A stretch of DNA of 64,000 nt from an uncultured Pseudodesulfovibrio sp. (GCF_963662885.1 NZ_OY760059.1:558001-622000), one strand, 5' to 3'. Counted from the first letter of the stretch, positions 15,670-25,292 are shown. Numbers and translations are program-made. The notes: generated by a model from the sequence alone, not told the origin.

Positions 15670-16804
15670 CGGCCGTTGGTTGTTTGGGGTTGGTGAGCAT
15701 GCAGGCGTCGGACAAGGCGTTGCGCGCCAGCAGGGGCAAGTCCTCATCGGTCATGCCCAATTCGCACAAGGAGTGGGTCACGCCCACGCTCCATTTCAGT
15801 TCCCGGATGGCGGCCAGAGTCTTTTCCTTGCCCTCCTCGTAGGAATCCCGGTCCGCGATGTCCGCGCCCAGGGTGATGCCCAGACGGCGGTATTTTTCGG
15901 GCTCCGCGTCGAAGTTGTAGGCGACGACGTGGTCCAGCAGGATGGCGTTGCACAGACCGTGGGGCAGGTCCAGGAGACCGCCCAGACTGTGGGCCATGGC
16001 GTGAACCGCGCCGAGTATCGCGTTGGAGAAGGCCAGCCCCGCGTAGGTGGAGGCGAGCATCATGCCGGTTCGCGCCTCCAGGTTGTCCGGGTATTCGACC
16101 GCGTTGCGCAGGTGGATGCGGATAAGCCGCATGGCCTCCATGGCGTTCAGGTCGGTGATGGCCGAGGACGCGTTGGACGCAAAGGCCTCGACCGCATGGG
16201 TCAGGGCGTCCAGGCCGGTGTGGGCCGTGAGTTCGGGCCCCATGGACAGGGTCAGTTTGGGGTCGATGAGGGCCACATCCGGAACCATGGTCTTGGACAC
16301 GATGGCGATTTTGACCTTCCGGATCGTGTCGTTGATGATGCAGAACTGGGAGATATCCGCTGCGGTCCCGGCGGTGGTGGGGATACAGATGAGCGGCGGA
16401 CCGGGGCGTTCCACGTTGTCCACGCCCTCGAATTCGAGAATATGCCTGTCGTTGGTGCAGACGATGCCGATGGCCTTGGCGCAGTCCATGGGCGAGCCGC
16501 CGCCAACGGCGACGATGGAATCGCATCCCTCGCGCCGGTAAATTTCGGCTCCGGCCATGACCTCTTCATGGCGCGGATTTGGGGTGACGTCCGAAAATAC
16601 GGTGCAGGCCACGCCCTCACGGGTGAGGGAGTCTACGATCTGCCCTGTGCAGCCTACGGCCTCCAGGGCCTGGCAGGAGACCACCAGTGCTCGTTTGGTG
16701 GAAAGGTTGGCGGCGTATTGCCCGGCCAGCATGGCCGCGCCCGGTCCGAAGACGAACTCCGGTGCCACGAATTTGCGTAACTCGGTCAACCCTTCGCCGG
16801 GCAT
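15635..16804 (-). CDS. Iron-containing alcohol dehydrogenase
   Basis: 389 residues, the usual length. NAD-binding GGGSPMDCAKAIG, and metal-binding HAVEAF, HAMAHSLGGLLDLPHGLCNA as in group III Fe-ADHs. It should interconvert an alcohol and an aldehyde with NAD(P)H. AGGAGGAG lies 4 bases before the chosen ATG; the longer reading from 16870 lacks support. Sulfate reducers often oxidise ethanol or similar alcohols with such enzymes. It overlaps the histidine kinase gene downstream. Confidence 0.94.
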   Translation of the reverse strand: MPGEGLTELRKFVAPEFVFGPGAAMLAGQYAANLSTKRALVVSCQALEAVGCTGQIVDSLTREGVACTVFSDVTPNPRHEEVMAGAEIYRREGCDSIVAVGGGSPMDCAKAIGIVCTNDRHILEFEGVDNVERPGPPLICIPTTAGTAADISQFCIINDTIRKVKIAIVSKTMVPDVALIDPKLTLSMGPELTAHTGLDALTHAVEAFASNASSAITDLNAMEAMRLIRIHLRNAVEYPDNLEARTGMMLASTYAGLAFSNAILGAVHAMAHSLGGLLDLPHGLCNAILLDHVVAYNFDAEPEKYRRLGITLGADIADRDSYEEGKEKTLAAIRELKWSVGVTHSLCELGMTDEDLPLLARNALSDACMLTNPKQPTADELIQIFKASC

Positions 16805-16902
16805 GGTTCTCCTCCTTGGCTCATCCGGGGGGGTACAAACCAGGTCAACGATTGAACGGACATTCCCCACCCCTACCTGAGAGGATATGTCCCTGTAAAA
16901 TC

Positions 16903-19900
16903 TTAGTCCATGATTTTCATCAGGCTGTTCAGCTCTTCTCTGAGACGGGAGAAAGCATTGCTTTCGTCGCCTCCTTCCGCATACGCGTCGGCAAGGGTCG
17001 CGGCGGCCAGAGCGGCCGCATTGGCTCCGACGGCAGTGCAGACCGACCGAACGGTGCCGGCCAGTTCCTTGGCCTTGGCTCTGTCGCCTGCGCCGGAGGC
17101 CTGCTCCAATTCCTCGGTCAGAAGGTTCAGTTCGGTTTTGGCAGTGATCAGGAAGTCGGCGAAAATGGCCTCGTCCACGCCCAGATGCTCCATGGCCGCT
17201 TCCGGAGTCCAGGGTGGCAGGTCGTCCATGGGGTTGGTCCCGGCCTCGACCGCGTCCGCGCCCGGAGGGGGCGGAGGGGCCGGGGTTGCGCCGATAAGCC
17301 GGTTGATGATTACGGACAACTCGTTGAAATCCACAGGCTTGGCCACATAATCGTCCATGCCTGCATCCAGGCTCTTGTCGCGAAATTCCTTGAGAGCGTG
17401 GGCCGTGACGCCGATGATCGGGATATCCGGGTCGGCGATGGGGCCGCCCGGCACGGCCGAACGAATGGCCTTGGTCGTGGAAATGCCGTCCAGCACGGGC
17501 ATTTCGATGTCCATGAGGATGAGATCGAAGGGCTCGCGTTTGAGCAGGTCCAGCACCTCGAGGCCCGTCTTGGCGACGGCGTATGTATAGCCCAGGTCTT
17601 CCAGTTTGAGGGTGGTGACCATGATGTTGACGTCGTTGTCCTCGGCCACGAGCACGCGGACGGGGCGGATCGGTGCCTGGGGCCGCCGTTCGGTTTCGTC
17701 CTCTTCGGGCATCGGGCAGGAGAATCCCTGCTCGAACCAGACCGTGAAGGAGAATCTGCTGCCCTTGCCCACGGTGGATTCCACCCGGATATCCCCGCCC
17801 ATGAGCGAGATGAGTTGTTTGCAGATGGCCAGCCCCAGTCCTGTGCCGCCAAAGGCCCGGGTGCTCTGCGAAAAGCTCTGGAAGATGGAGTCCAGAAATT
17901 CACGCGGGATACCGATGCCGGTGTCCTCCACGGCAAAGGCCACGCCCACGGGCCGGGCGGAGTCCGGTGCCGGGCCTGCGGCGGCCCGGACGCGGATGGT
18001 GATGGCGCCGCGATGGGTGAACTTGACCGCATTGCCCGCCAGGTTGACCAGCACCTGCCGCAGGGACAGGGGGTCTCCCTTGACGCAATGGGGGACGGAA
18101 CCGTCGATTTCCAGGGCCATTTCCAGACCCTTCTGACGTGCCTGGAGCTCCAGCCCCTTGATGGTCGTACGCACGTGGAAGGGCAGGTCGAAATCCACGT
18201 GGTCCAGTTCGAGCTTGCGCGCCTCGATCTTAGACAGGTCGAGGATGTCGTTGATGATCGACAAAAGGTGCTGGGCCGAATCCTTGACGGTCTTGAGGTA
18301 GTCGCGCTGGTCTTCGTTCAGGTCGGTCTGCAGGGTGATCTCGGTCATGCCCACAATGGCGTTCATGGGCGTGCGGATCTCATGGCTCATGGCGGCCAGG
18401 AATTCGGATTTGGCCCGGTTGGCGGCCTCGGCGTCCTCGCGGGTGCGCAAGAGGTCCTCCTGGGCGCGGCGGTTCTCGGTAACGTCGTCCCAGGCCCAGA
18501 TGACGCCTTTGGACAGGTCCCTGGGGGCCACAGTCTTGGCATACATGCGGCACCAGATCGTGGAGCCGTTCTTGCTTCTGAAGGCCTGCTCGGTGTTGAA
18601 CTCCCCGCGCTCGATCAACGCGGACTTGGCCGCCAGAACGAAGTCGTCCTCGGTCTGGTAGTGGCCTAGAAGCAGATTCAGGGTGTTGTTCTGAATCTCA
18701 TCCGTGGAATAGCCGAAAATTTCCGCGCCGCGCCTGTTGATGGTCACGATCTTGCGGCCCATGGACATGGCGATGCCCATCAGGGAGTTTTCCAGGATGG
18801 CTTCGAATTTGACCAGATTCTGCCGGATGGCGTTTTCCGACTCCTTGCGTTCGGAGATGTCGCGGATATTGGCCAGAATGGCCTCTTCGCCCCGGTAGGT
18901 GATGCGGGTCAGGTAAACCTCCACATCGAATTCCTCGTGGTCCCGGTAGCTCCGTGCGCGCCATTCCAGGTGGCGGGGCTTGCCGCCGAGGACCTCGCGC
19001 ATGATCGCGGTCATGGTGTGCAGCGGGTTTTCCGCGCTCGACAGGTCGCGGGCCAGAGACACCTCGGACGGGGCCACGCCTTCCAGGTCGAACAACTCGA
19101 TCATGCGCCGGTTCATTTCCAGGATACGTCCGTTGCCGTCGTGGATGATGATGGCGTCATGGGAAAAATCGAAGATGGTCCGGAGGACCTCCTCGGACTG
19201 GCGCAGCTCGCTGGTCCGCTCCTTGACCCGTTCCTCCAGGGTGCGGTGGGCGATGCGCAGATTCTTTTCGGCGCGCCGCCTGCGGATGATGTTCAGGATC
19301 AGGGCCAGGATGATTATGGTCTGCAGGACGCCGAATCCGGCCACGCTCAGGAGCATGCCGGAGTGCTCGCGGTAAAAGGAATCGGGACGGTTGTAGATCA
19401 CGCTGTCGGCCGGGAGCCTGGACAGGTTGAGGTCGAACCGCTTGAGCTGGACGTAGTCGAACTCCGGGGCATAGGCGCTGCCCTGAATGACCGGAATCTC
19501 GACCGGGTGGCGGCCTGACATGACGTGCAGCGCGATCTGGGCCATGGCCTGGCCCTGGTCGTGGCCGTTGGAGAGCATGCCGCCCACGATGCCGTGGCCC
19601 ATGTTCACTTCGAGGATGCCGAATACCGGTACCGGCGCATGGGCGGAAACCGCCTCGGCCACTTCGTTCCTGTCGAAGTAGCGACCCGCCTTGTCCCGGT
19701 TGAAAACGCTGAGCAGGATCACTGCGTTGGACGGCAGCCGTTCGACATGCTTGAGAATCTCGGTCAGGTCTGAGTTCCCGGAAAAGACCACGCTGACATC
19801 CGGGTCCAGGCCGCGCAATTGTTCCCGTATGGATTTGCGCACGGCCACACCCGACCACGTGTAGTCGTTGATGACGTACACGGTCTTGGTGCCCGGCTTG

Positions 19901-20406
19901 AGCTTGAGGGCGCAGTCGATGGTCTGCCGGGCATCGAGCACTTCGGCCACGCCCGTGAACATGGGGTGGTTGTGCAGTTGGTCCGGCTTGAAGAAGTTCA
20001 CCCCGCCGAAAACCACGGGGATGGCCGGGAAGAGTTCGTCATGATAGCGGCGCAGAAAGTCATAGGCCGCGTTGTCCGTGGCCAGGATCAGGTCCAGGCG
20101 CAGGCCCTTGTACTTGTGGGTGTAGATGTTCAGGAGCTGCTGTTCGTAGTGGGCGTTGTACTCCACCCGCTTGGTGTCCATGTACTCCACGTGCATGATG
20201 ATGCCGGTTTCGCGGGGCCGGAGCACGTCGGTGAGGCCCCGGCAGACGTCGTCGGTCCACTGGAACCCCTGGTGGTAGGAGTTGAGCAGAAGAATCTGCT
20301 TGGTGGCCGAGGCCCGGCTTGTGGCGGGCGCAAGCAGAATCGCCAGCGCCAGAACGGCGAGCAGGAAGGGGCCCGGAGCCCGGAGAGAACGAACAGGCAA
20401 CTGCAT
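16903..20406 (-). CDS. Hybrid histidine kinase with periplasmic ABC-substrate-binding domain
   Basis: 1167 residues. Order: signal peptide (1-33), PF04392-type solute-binding domain (about 35-315; LLLNSYHQGFQWTDDVCRG), transmembrane segment (about 350), two PAS domains with PAC motifs, HisKA (H675 in AMSHEIRTPMN), HATPase (VEDTGIGIPREFLD, GTGLGLAICKQ), a receiver (D966 in LILMDIEMPVLDG) and a C-terminal HPt-like helix bundle. In the HPt region the expected histidine position is G1117 (AGTVRSV). AGGAG precedes the ATG at 20406. It probably senses a small periplasmic ligand; output partner unknown. Confidence 0.9.
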   Translation of the reverse strand: MQLPVRSLRAPGPFLLAVLALAILLAPATSRASATKQILLLNSYHQGFQWTDDVCRGLTDVLRPRETGIIMHVEYMDTKRVEYNAHYEQQLLNIYTHKYKGLRLDLILATDNAAYDFLRRYHDELFPAIPVVFGGVNFFKPDQLHNHPMFTGVAEVLDARQTIDCALKLKPGTKTVYVINDYTWSGVAVRKSIREQLRGLDPDVSVVFSGNSDLTEILKHVERLPSNAVILLSVFNRDKAGRYFDRNEVAEAVSAHAPVPVFGILEVNMGHGIVGGMLSNGHDQGQAMAQIALHVMSGRHPVEIPVIQGSAYAPEFDYVQLKRFDLNLSRLPADSVIYNRPDSFYREHSGMLLSVAGFGVLQTIIILALILNIIRRRRAEKNLRIAHRTLEERVKERTSELRQSEEVLRTIFDFSHDAIIIHDGNGRILEMNRRMIELFDLEGVAPSEVSLARDLSSAENPLHTMTAIMREVLGGKPRHLEWRARSYRDHEEFDVEVYLTRITYRGEEAILANIRDISERKESENAIRQNLVKFEAILENSLMGIAMSMGRKIVTINRRGAEIFGYSTDEIQNNTLNLLLGHYQTEDDFVLAAKSALIERGEFNTEQAFRSKNGSTIWCRMYAKTVAPRDLSKGVIWAWDDVTENRRAQEDLLRTREDAEAANRAKSEFLAAMSHEIRTPMNAIVGMTEITLQTDLNEDQRDYLKTVKDSAQHLLSIINDILDLSKIEARKLELDHVDFDLPFHVRTTIKGLELQARQKGLEMALEIDGSVPHCVKGDPLSLRQVLVNLAGNAVKFTHRGAITIRVRAAAGPAPDSARPVGVAFAVEDTGIGIPREFLDSIFQSFSQSTRAFGGTGLGLAICKQLISLMGGDIRVESTVGKGSRFSFTVWFEQGFSCPMPEEDETERRPQAPIRPVRVLVAEDNDVNIMVTTLKLEDLGYTYAVAKTGLEVLDLLKREPFDLILMDIEMPVLDGISTTKAIRSAVPGGPIADPDIPIIGVTAHALKEFRDKSLDAGMDDYVAKPVDFNELSVIINRLIGATPAPPPPPGADAVEAGTNPMDDLPPWTPEAAMEHLGVDEAIFADFLITAKTELNLLTEELEQASGAGDRAKAKELAGTVRSVCTAVGANAAALAAATLADAYAEGGDESNAFSRLREELNSLMKIMD

Positions 20407-20487
20407 GACGACTCCTGCGAAGGGGAGAACCGTCCGTTCTCTAACAAATGCGCGGGAATTAATAAAGTCCCTGCACACTTGGCCCTG

Positions 20488-21174
20488 CTAGACCCTGCGT
20501 GGCGGGCAGCCGCACCCTCCGGGGATGGTTTCGAGCAGGCGGACACCTTCCGGAGTGTCTATGCGCGCGGCCATGCGCGGCACCTCCATGGGCGGCAGAG
20601 GGTGCACCTCCACAAGGTCCACCGGCCCCACGGCGTCCAGAACGGAGCACAGCCATTCGGGGTATGGGTGGTAGATGTCCAGTCCGAGCAGTCGGCATCC
20701 CAGGTCGGGCATGGCCAGGGCCGGATGGGATTCGGTCTGCCACTGGATGGCGTAGGGCAGCATGCCACCGGCAAGCAGTCTGCCGTCCGAGGGCAGGGCG
20801 AACTGCCAGTTGAGTTCGCCCCGGCTGACCGGTGTGGCCTTGCCGAAGGACATGGGGGCCGCGTTCAGGAAAGCCTTGATGTCGTCGGTGTTGGCCACCC
20901 AGGCCAGGAAGGCGGGCGAACGGTCCAGCCGCTCGCGCACCGCGGGGTCGTCCAGGCCGAACCAGCGCGGCTTGTTCGGTACCGTTCCGTCCGGGTTGAT
21001 GGCGATGACCTCCAGGAACATCTCTTCGCCGATGCGCATCACGTGGTTGCGGGTGCCCATGGTCTCGTGCACCCCGCCGCGCGGCACGCGCACACCGAGT
21101 TGCTTTTCGGCCCAGGTTACGCCCCGTTCCATGTCCGTGGCCGCGATAACGATATGGTCCAGTCTGGTTCGCAT
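20488..21174 (-). CDS. VOC/glyoxalase-like domain protein
   Basis: 228 residues. Begins RLDHIVIAATDMERGVTWAEKQLGVRV, the start of a vicinal-oxygen-chelate fold of the Glyoxalase_3 type (PF13468), with GTRNHVMRIGEEMFLEVIAI. Metal ligands H7 and E54 are plausible. The substrate is unknown. The C-terminus ends GGCGCPPRR, a small Cys pair. It lies 18 bases after the PhzF-family gene, so the two form an operon. Confidence 0.85.
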   Translation of the reverse strand: MRTRLDHIVIAATDMERGVTWAEKQLGVRVPRGGVHETMGTRNHVMRIGEEMFLEVIAINPDGTVPNKPRWFGLDDPAVRERLDRSPAFLAWVANTDDIKAFLNAAPMSFGKATPVSRGELNWQFALPSDGRLLAGGMLPYAIQWQTESHPALAMPDLGCRLLGLDIYHPYPEWLCSVLDAVGPVDLVEVHPLPPMEVPRMAARIDTPEGVRLLETIPGGCGCPPRRV

Positions 21175-21192
21175 GTCCCTGCCTCTCCTGTA

Positions 21193-22134
21193 TTACAATA
21201 TTGTTGCCGAAATATAACCGTTTTTGTCCGACAATTCGATCTCCAGGCACCCTGCTTCCACAGCCGTGCCACCCACCTGCACTTTGTGCGAGCCGCTTGC
21301 GTCGCGGGTTACGGTGACCTCGATGGTCCCTTCCCGGCCCATGGCCACGCCCTGTCGGCCCAGGTAGCTGAAGACCGGCCGGCCGGGCAGTATGCCATAC
21401 CGTGAAAGATAGGCCCCGCACGGTCCGTTGCCGTTGCCCGTGACCGGGTCCTCGTCAATGCCCACGGCCGGAGCGAACATCCGGCCGCTGGTCAGGCACG
21501 CGTCCCCTTCGCCGTCCAGGACAAAGACGAAATAGCCGTTGCAGCCGATCTCCCGGCTGAGCGCCCTGAGTGCGGCCATGTCCGGGGCAAGCCCGTCCAG
21601 AACCGCCACGGAACGTATAGGTACCATGACCTTGGAGTGACCGGTGGAGACCTCCTGCACGGGCAACCCGTCAGCCAGGTCATCCGGACCAAGGCCGAGG
21701 GCGGCCAGGATAGCCTCGACCATCGGTGCATCGTAAGGCGGGGTGAAGGCCACTGCGCCTTGGGTCATGGTCACCTTGAGCGCGCCTTCCACGGTCTCGA
21801 TGTCGATGGGCAGCACGCCCGCTCCGGTCTTGATGCGCACCCGGCCGTTCGTCATGCCCAGGGCTCGGGCGCGCACGAAGTGGGATCCGATGGTGGCGTG
21901 GCCGCAGGTCGGGACCTCCACCTCGGGCGTGAAATAGCGCTGTACCAGGTCGTAATCCGCGCCCGAGGGCGCGGGAGACAGAAAGGCGGTCTCGGATACG
22001 CCGACCAATGCGGCCACGGCCTGCATGGCCGCGTCGGACAGGCCCGATGCGTCCAGGACCACGCCCGCCCGGTTGCCCTTGCCCGGCACGGTGGTGAACG
22101 CGTCGGCCAGGAAAACGGTGATTGTTCTTGTCAT
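21193..22134 (-). CDS. PhzF-family isomerase/epimerase
   Basis: 313 residues. PhzF-fold (diaminopimelate epimerase-like) motifs: VFLADAFTTVPGKGNRAGVVLDA near the start, VPTCGHATIGSHFV and DEDPVTGNGNGPCGAYL. The catalytic glutamate of PhzF would fall in VGVSETAFLSP. The substrate is unknown. No Shine-Dalgarno precedes the ATG; a -35/-10 pair ends 6 bases before it, so a leaderless message is predicted. The downstream VOC protein may act on a related metabolite. Confidence 0.88.
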   Translation of the reverse strand: MTRTITVFLADAFTTVPGKGNRAGVVLDASGLSDAAMQAVAALVGVSETAFLSPAPSGADYDLVQRYFTPEVEVPTCGHATIGSHFVRARALGMTNGRVRIKTGAGVLPIDIETVEGALKVTMTQGAVAFTPPYDAPMVEAILAALGLGPDDLADGLPVQEVSTGHSKVMVPIRSVAVLDGLAPDMAALRALSREIGCNGYFVFVLDGEGDACLTSGRMFAPAVGIDEDPVTGNGNGPCGAYLSRYGILPGRPVFSYLGRQGVAMGREGTIEVTVTRDASGSHKVQVGGTAVEAGCLEIELSDKNGYISATIL

Positions 22135-22140
22135 GCTGCG

Positions 22141-22169
22141 ATGCTAGTCCTTTAAGTCCACGACCTCAA
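22141..22169 (-). promoter_or_regulatory. Candidate leaderless promoter for PhzF-family gene
   Basis: On the minus strand: TTGAGG (22169-22164), 17 bases, TAGCAT (22146-22141), 6 bases, ATG at 22134. Start of transcription would coincide with the start codon. Confidence 0.5.
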
Positions 22170-22208
22170 CCTGCCGAATCAAGCCTTTTTTTCTTTTTCC
22201 AGCCGTTT

Positions 22209-22250
22209 TTGACTTAAATCATATTCGCGTTTCGCCAGGTGTGCTAGTCT
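22209..22250 (+). promoter_or_regulatory. FNR/HcpR-type box and -10 of hcp
   Basis: TTGAC-TTAA-ATCAT (22209-22222) matches the FNR consensus TTGAT-N4-ATCAA at 8 of 10 positions. TAGTCT (22245-22250) is placed so that the box centre would be at -41.5, the class II activator geometry. HcpR-type Crp/Fnr proteins are known to control hcp in sulfate reducers; the site assignment is by eye. Confidence 0.6.
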
Positions 22251-22293
22251 TGCACCCATCAAGAGCATTTCACCAAAACAAAGGAGCGAAACC

Positions 22294-23901
22294 ATGTTTT
22301 GTTATCAATGTGAACAAGCCGCCAAGGGCGGTTGCACCAAAATCGGCGTGTGCGGCAAGACCGATTCCACCGCCACTCTTCAGGACCTTCTCCTCTATCT
22401 GACCAAAGGCTTGGCCCAGGTGGCCATAGCCGCCCGCGAACAGGGCATCGAGGACAACGTCGTCAACCGCTTCACCTCCGAGGCGGTCTTCTCGACCCTG
22501 ACCAACGTGAATTTCGACGACGCCCGGTTCGTCACCCTGATCAACAAGTGCGTGTCCCTGCGTGAAGGCCTCAAGGCCAAGGTCTCGGGCGTCGATTTCG
22601 ACGGCCCGGCCACGCTGGTGCCCGCCCTCGATATCCCCGGCCTGGTTGCCCAGGGCAAGGCTGTCGGTGTGGAGTCCGATCCCGAACCGGACGCGGACAT
22701 CAAGTCCCTCAAGCATACCCTGACCTACGGGCTCAAGGGCGTTGCCGCCTACATGGATCACGCCGCCATTCTGGGTCGTGAGGATGACGAACTGTACGCC
22801 AAGTTCCAGGGCCTGCTGGCCGCGACCTTGGCAAGCGGACTGACGCTGGAGCAGGCCGTGGAGGCCGGGCTTGAGTGCGGACGGATCAACATCCGGGCCA
22901 TGGAGCTGCTGGACGACGCCAACACCTCGGCTTACGGCCATCCGGTACCCACCACGGTCAAGCTCGGCCCCACCGCGGGCAAGGCCATCCTGGTCTCGGG
23001 CCACGACCTCAAGGATCTCGAAACCCTGCTCAAGCAGACCGAGGGCAAGGGGATCAATATCTACACCCATGGCGAGATGCTGCCCTGCCACGGTTATCCC
23101 GAGCTGCACAAGTACCCGCATCTGGCCGGGCATTACGGCACTGCCTGGCAGAATCAGAAGAAGGAATTCGCCGAGTTCCCGGGCGCCATCCTGATGACCA
23201 CCAACTGCATTCAGGACCCCAAGCACTACATCGAAAACATCTTCACCACCGGCCTGGTGGGCTGGCCCGGAGCGGTCCATGTCGGGAATGACGATTTCAC
23301 TCCCGTCATCGAGAGAGCCCTTGCCATGCCTGGCTTTGAAGCGGATATCGATAAGGGATCGGTAATGACCGGTTTTGCCCGCAATGCGGTCATGTCCGTG
23401 GCCGACACGGTCATCAACGCGGTCAAGTCCGGCGACATCCGCCACTTCTTCCTGGTGGGCGGTTGCGACGGCGCCAAGCCCGGCCGCAACTACTACACCG
23501 AGTTCGTGGAGCAGGCTCCGGCCGACACGGTCATCCTGACGCTGGCCTGCGGCAAGTTCCGCTTCTTCGACAAGCAGCTCGGCGACATCGGCGGCATTCC
23601 CCGCCTGCTCGACGTTGGGCAGTGCAACGACGCCTACTCCGCGGTCCAGATCGCCCTGGCTCTGGCCAAGGCCTTCGACTGCGGGGTCAACGACCTGCCG
23701 CTCTCCCTGGTCCTGTCCTGGTACGAGCAGAAGGCCGTGGCCATCCTCCTGTCCCTGCTTGCGCTCGGCATCAAGAACATCAAGCTCGGACCGACCCTGC
23801 CGTCCTTCATCACCCCCAACGTCCTCAACCTCCTGGTCGAGAACTACAACATCGCCCCCATCACAACCCCTGAGGCCGATCTGGCCGAAATCCTGGGCTA
23901 A
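22294..23901 (+). CDS. hcp: Hybrid cluster protein (hydroxylamine / NO-linked reductase)
   Basis: 535 residues, class I Hcp. The N-terminal motif C3-x2-C6, then C15 and C21 in MFCYQCEQAAKGGCTKIGVCG binds the proximal cluster. Downstream ligands of the hybrid Fe-S-O cluster are in HGEMLPCHGYPEL, MTTNCIQDPK, GCDGAKPGRNYY, TLACGKFRFF and DVGQCND. Hcp protects against nitric oxide and nitrosative stress and reduces hydroxylamine in vitro. No hcr/ferredoxin partner is adjacent. Strong terminator at 23910. Confidence 0.97.
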   Translation: MFCYQCEQAAKGGCTKIGVCGKTDSTATLQDLLLYLTKGLAQVAIAAREQGIEDNVVNRFTSEAVFSTLTNVNFDDARFVTLINKCVSLREGLKAKVSGVDFDGPATLVPALDIPGLVAQGKAVGVESDPEPDADIKSLKHTLTYGLKGVAAYMDHAAILGREDDELYAKFQGLLAATLASGLTLEQAVEAGLECGRINIRAMELLDDANTSAYGHPVPTTVKLGPTAGKAILVSGHDLKDLETLLKQTEGKGINIYTHGEMLPCHGYPELHKYPHLAGHYGTAWQNQKKEFAEFPGAILMTTNCIQDPKHYIENIFTTGLVGWPGAVHVGNDDFTPVIERALAMPGFEADIDKGSVMTGFARNAVMSVADTVINAVKSGDIRHFFLVGGCDGAKPGRNYYTEFVEQAPADTVILTLACGKFRFFDKQLGDIGGIPRLLDVGQCNDAYSAVQIALALAKAFDCGVNDLPLSLVLSWYEQKAVAILLSLLALGIKNIKLGPTLPSFITPNVLNLLVENYNIAPITTPEADLAEILG

Positions 23902-23909
23902 ACGAAACG

Positions 23910-23940
23910 CGGCCCGCCGGTGCATACCGGCGGGCCGTTT
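23910..23940 (+). terminator. Terminator of hcp
   Basis: Twelve-bp perfect stem CGGCCCGCCGGT / ACCGGCGGGCCG with GCAT loop, followed by TTT. Only three Ts follow, but the stem is very strong. Confidence 0.8.
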
Positions 23941-23978
23941 GAAATACGGAAAGACATCTGTATCGTAGTGTGTTTCGT

Positions 23979-24614
23979 CTAACGATCCGAAAGCGCCAGC
24001 TCGATCCCCAACGCGAGCAGCACCGATCCCAGCAGGCGGTCCAGCCAGACGCGCAGGGATCGGCTTTCCCGTAACCGTCTGCCCAGCCGGTCCCCTACCA
24101 GAATCAGAGGCGGCTCCACAAAGGCCGCCACGACGATGATCAGCAGCCCGTGAAGCATGGATTGCGCCCAGATCGGTCCGCTGCCTGGGACCACGAACTG
24201 GGGCAGAAAGGCCAGGAAAAAAGTCGCAACCTTGGGGTTGAACAGGTCGATGAGAACGCCCTGGCGAAAAACCGAGGCAGTCTTTTGAGGCGTGCCGTCA
24301 CCGCCTGTCCGCATCATGTCCCCGTCTGAACGCAAGGCCTGGATGCCGAGCCATCCCAGATAGATAACCCCGATCCATTTTACCATCGCAAAGGCTGTGG
24401 CTGAAGTGGCCACGATGGCGCTCAGCCCCAGCACGGCCAGCAGGACGTGCGCGCATGCGCCGACCCAGATGCCGAGCATGGCGGCCAGACCCGACCGCTT
24501 TCCGCCCTGCACCGTATGGCCGAGAATGAAGGCCATGTCGGGGCCGGGGGAGATGTTCAGCAATAGGGCGGCGGCCAGAAAGGTGGTCCAGTGAGTCAGG
24601 GTATAGTCGAACAT
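23979..24614 (-). CDS. LysE/RhtB-family exporter
   Basis: 211 residues with about six hydrophobic segments. Contains the family motif LLNISPGPDMAFILGHTVQGGKR near the N-terminus, and DLFNPKVATFFLAFLPQFV. It exports amino acids or related small molecules; the substrate is not predictable. It is convergent with hcp and stands alone. The Shine-Dalgarno before the ATG at 24614 is weak. Confidence 0.92.
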   Translation of the reverse strand: MFDYTLTHWTTFLAAALLLNISPGPDMAFILGHTVQGGKRSGLAAMLGIWVGACAHVLLAVLGLSAIVATSATAFAMVKWIGVIYLGWLGIQALRSDGDMMRTGGDGTPQKTASVFRQGVLIDLFNPKVATFFLAFLPQFVVPGSGPIWAQSMLHGLLIIVVAAFVEPPLILVGDRLGRRLRESRSLRVWLDRLLGSVLLALGIELALSDR

Positions 24615-24792
24615 GGTGTTAATCGTTATCCCTTCGGCCGCCTATGGACCAATATTTTTTCGGTCACGACCGATCCGTTCAAATCGGAAACGGACTGCCG
24701 CGTGTCTGGTCTCCGCTCCGGTGCTGTGCTAGCCTGCCATGACCCTTCCCCGCTCAGGGGTGGGCGCACACAACAGACAGGAGAGTAGGACG

Positions 24793-25140
24793 ATGAAGGT
24801 TATCAAGTATACGGACGTGGACCCGGTGGAGTTGAAGGTGGCCGGACCGGGCGTGACCGGGCGAGTGGTCATCGGCAAGGATGACGACGACGTCAATTTC
24901 TGCATGCGGGTCATAGAACTCGAACCCGGTGCGCAGATCCCGCCGCATTCCCATCCGTGGGAGCATCAGCAGTTCTATCACGCGGGGACCGGCTATGTGG
25001 TCAGGGACGGCGAAAAGCTCCCCCTGGGGCCGGGCAGCGTGGTTTACGTGGCTCCGGACGAGGAGCACCACGTCGTGAACACCGGCGACGAACCCATGGT
25101 CCTTGTCTGCCTCATCCCCAAAGGCATCCCGGAGATATAG
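24793..25140 (+). CDS. Cupin-domain protein
   Basis: 115 residues, a single cupin barrel. Metal ligands lie in PPHSHPWEHQQFY (motif 1) and in APDEEHHVV (motif 2). No transport or DNA-binding segment is present, so it is likely a small metal-dependent enzyme or sensor of unknown substrate. Start chosen at MKVIKYTDVDP. An upstream TGCTAGCCT (24728-24735) looks like an extended -10. Confidence 0.86.
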   Translation: MKVIKYTDVDPVELKVAGPGVTGRVVIGKDDDDVNFCMRVIELEPGAQIPPHSHPWEHQQFYHAGTGYVVRDGEKLPLGPGSVVYVAPDEEHHVVNTGDEPMVLVCLIPKGIPEI

Positions 25141-25159
25141 AACAACGTGCGGCAGAATG

Positions 25160-25199
25160 GGGCGATAAACCGGTTCGAGCGGATTATCGCCCTTTTTTT
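25160..25199 (+). terminator. Rho-independent terminator after cupin gene
   Basis: Stem GGGCGATAA (25160-25168) with TTATCGCCC (25184-25192), then a run of seven Ts. Confidence 0.88.
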
Positions 25200-25292
25200 A
25201 TTCCCGGCAGTGAATGCGCGTTGGATAGAATAATTGATTTTCCCTTGGGAATGGGGGATATATGAAAAAGTATCAATTCTAAGGGGGAAGCA

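Noticed and set aside
14410..18669. Long plus-strand open frames opposite the two kinases and ADH
   Set aside because: Low-complexity antisense shadows; the minus-strand genes have clear domains.
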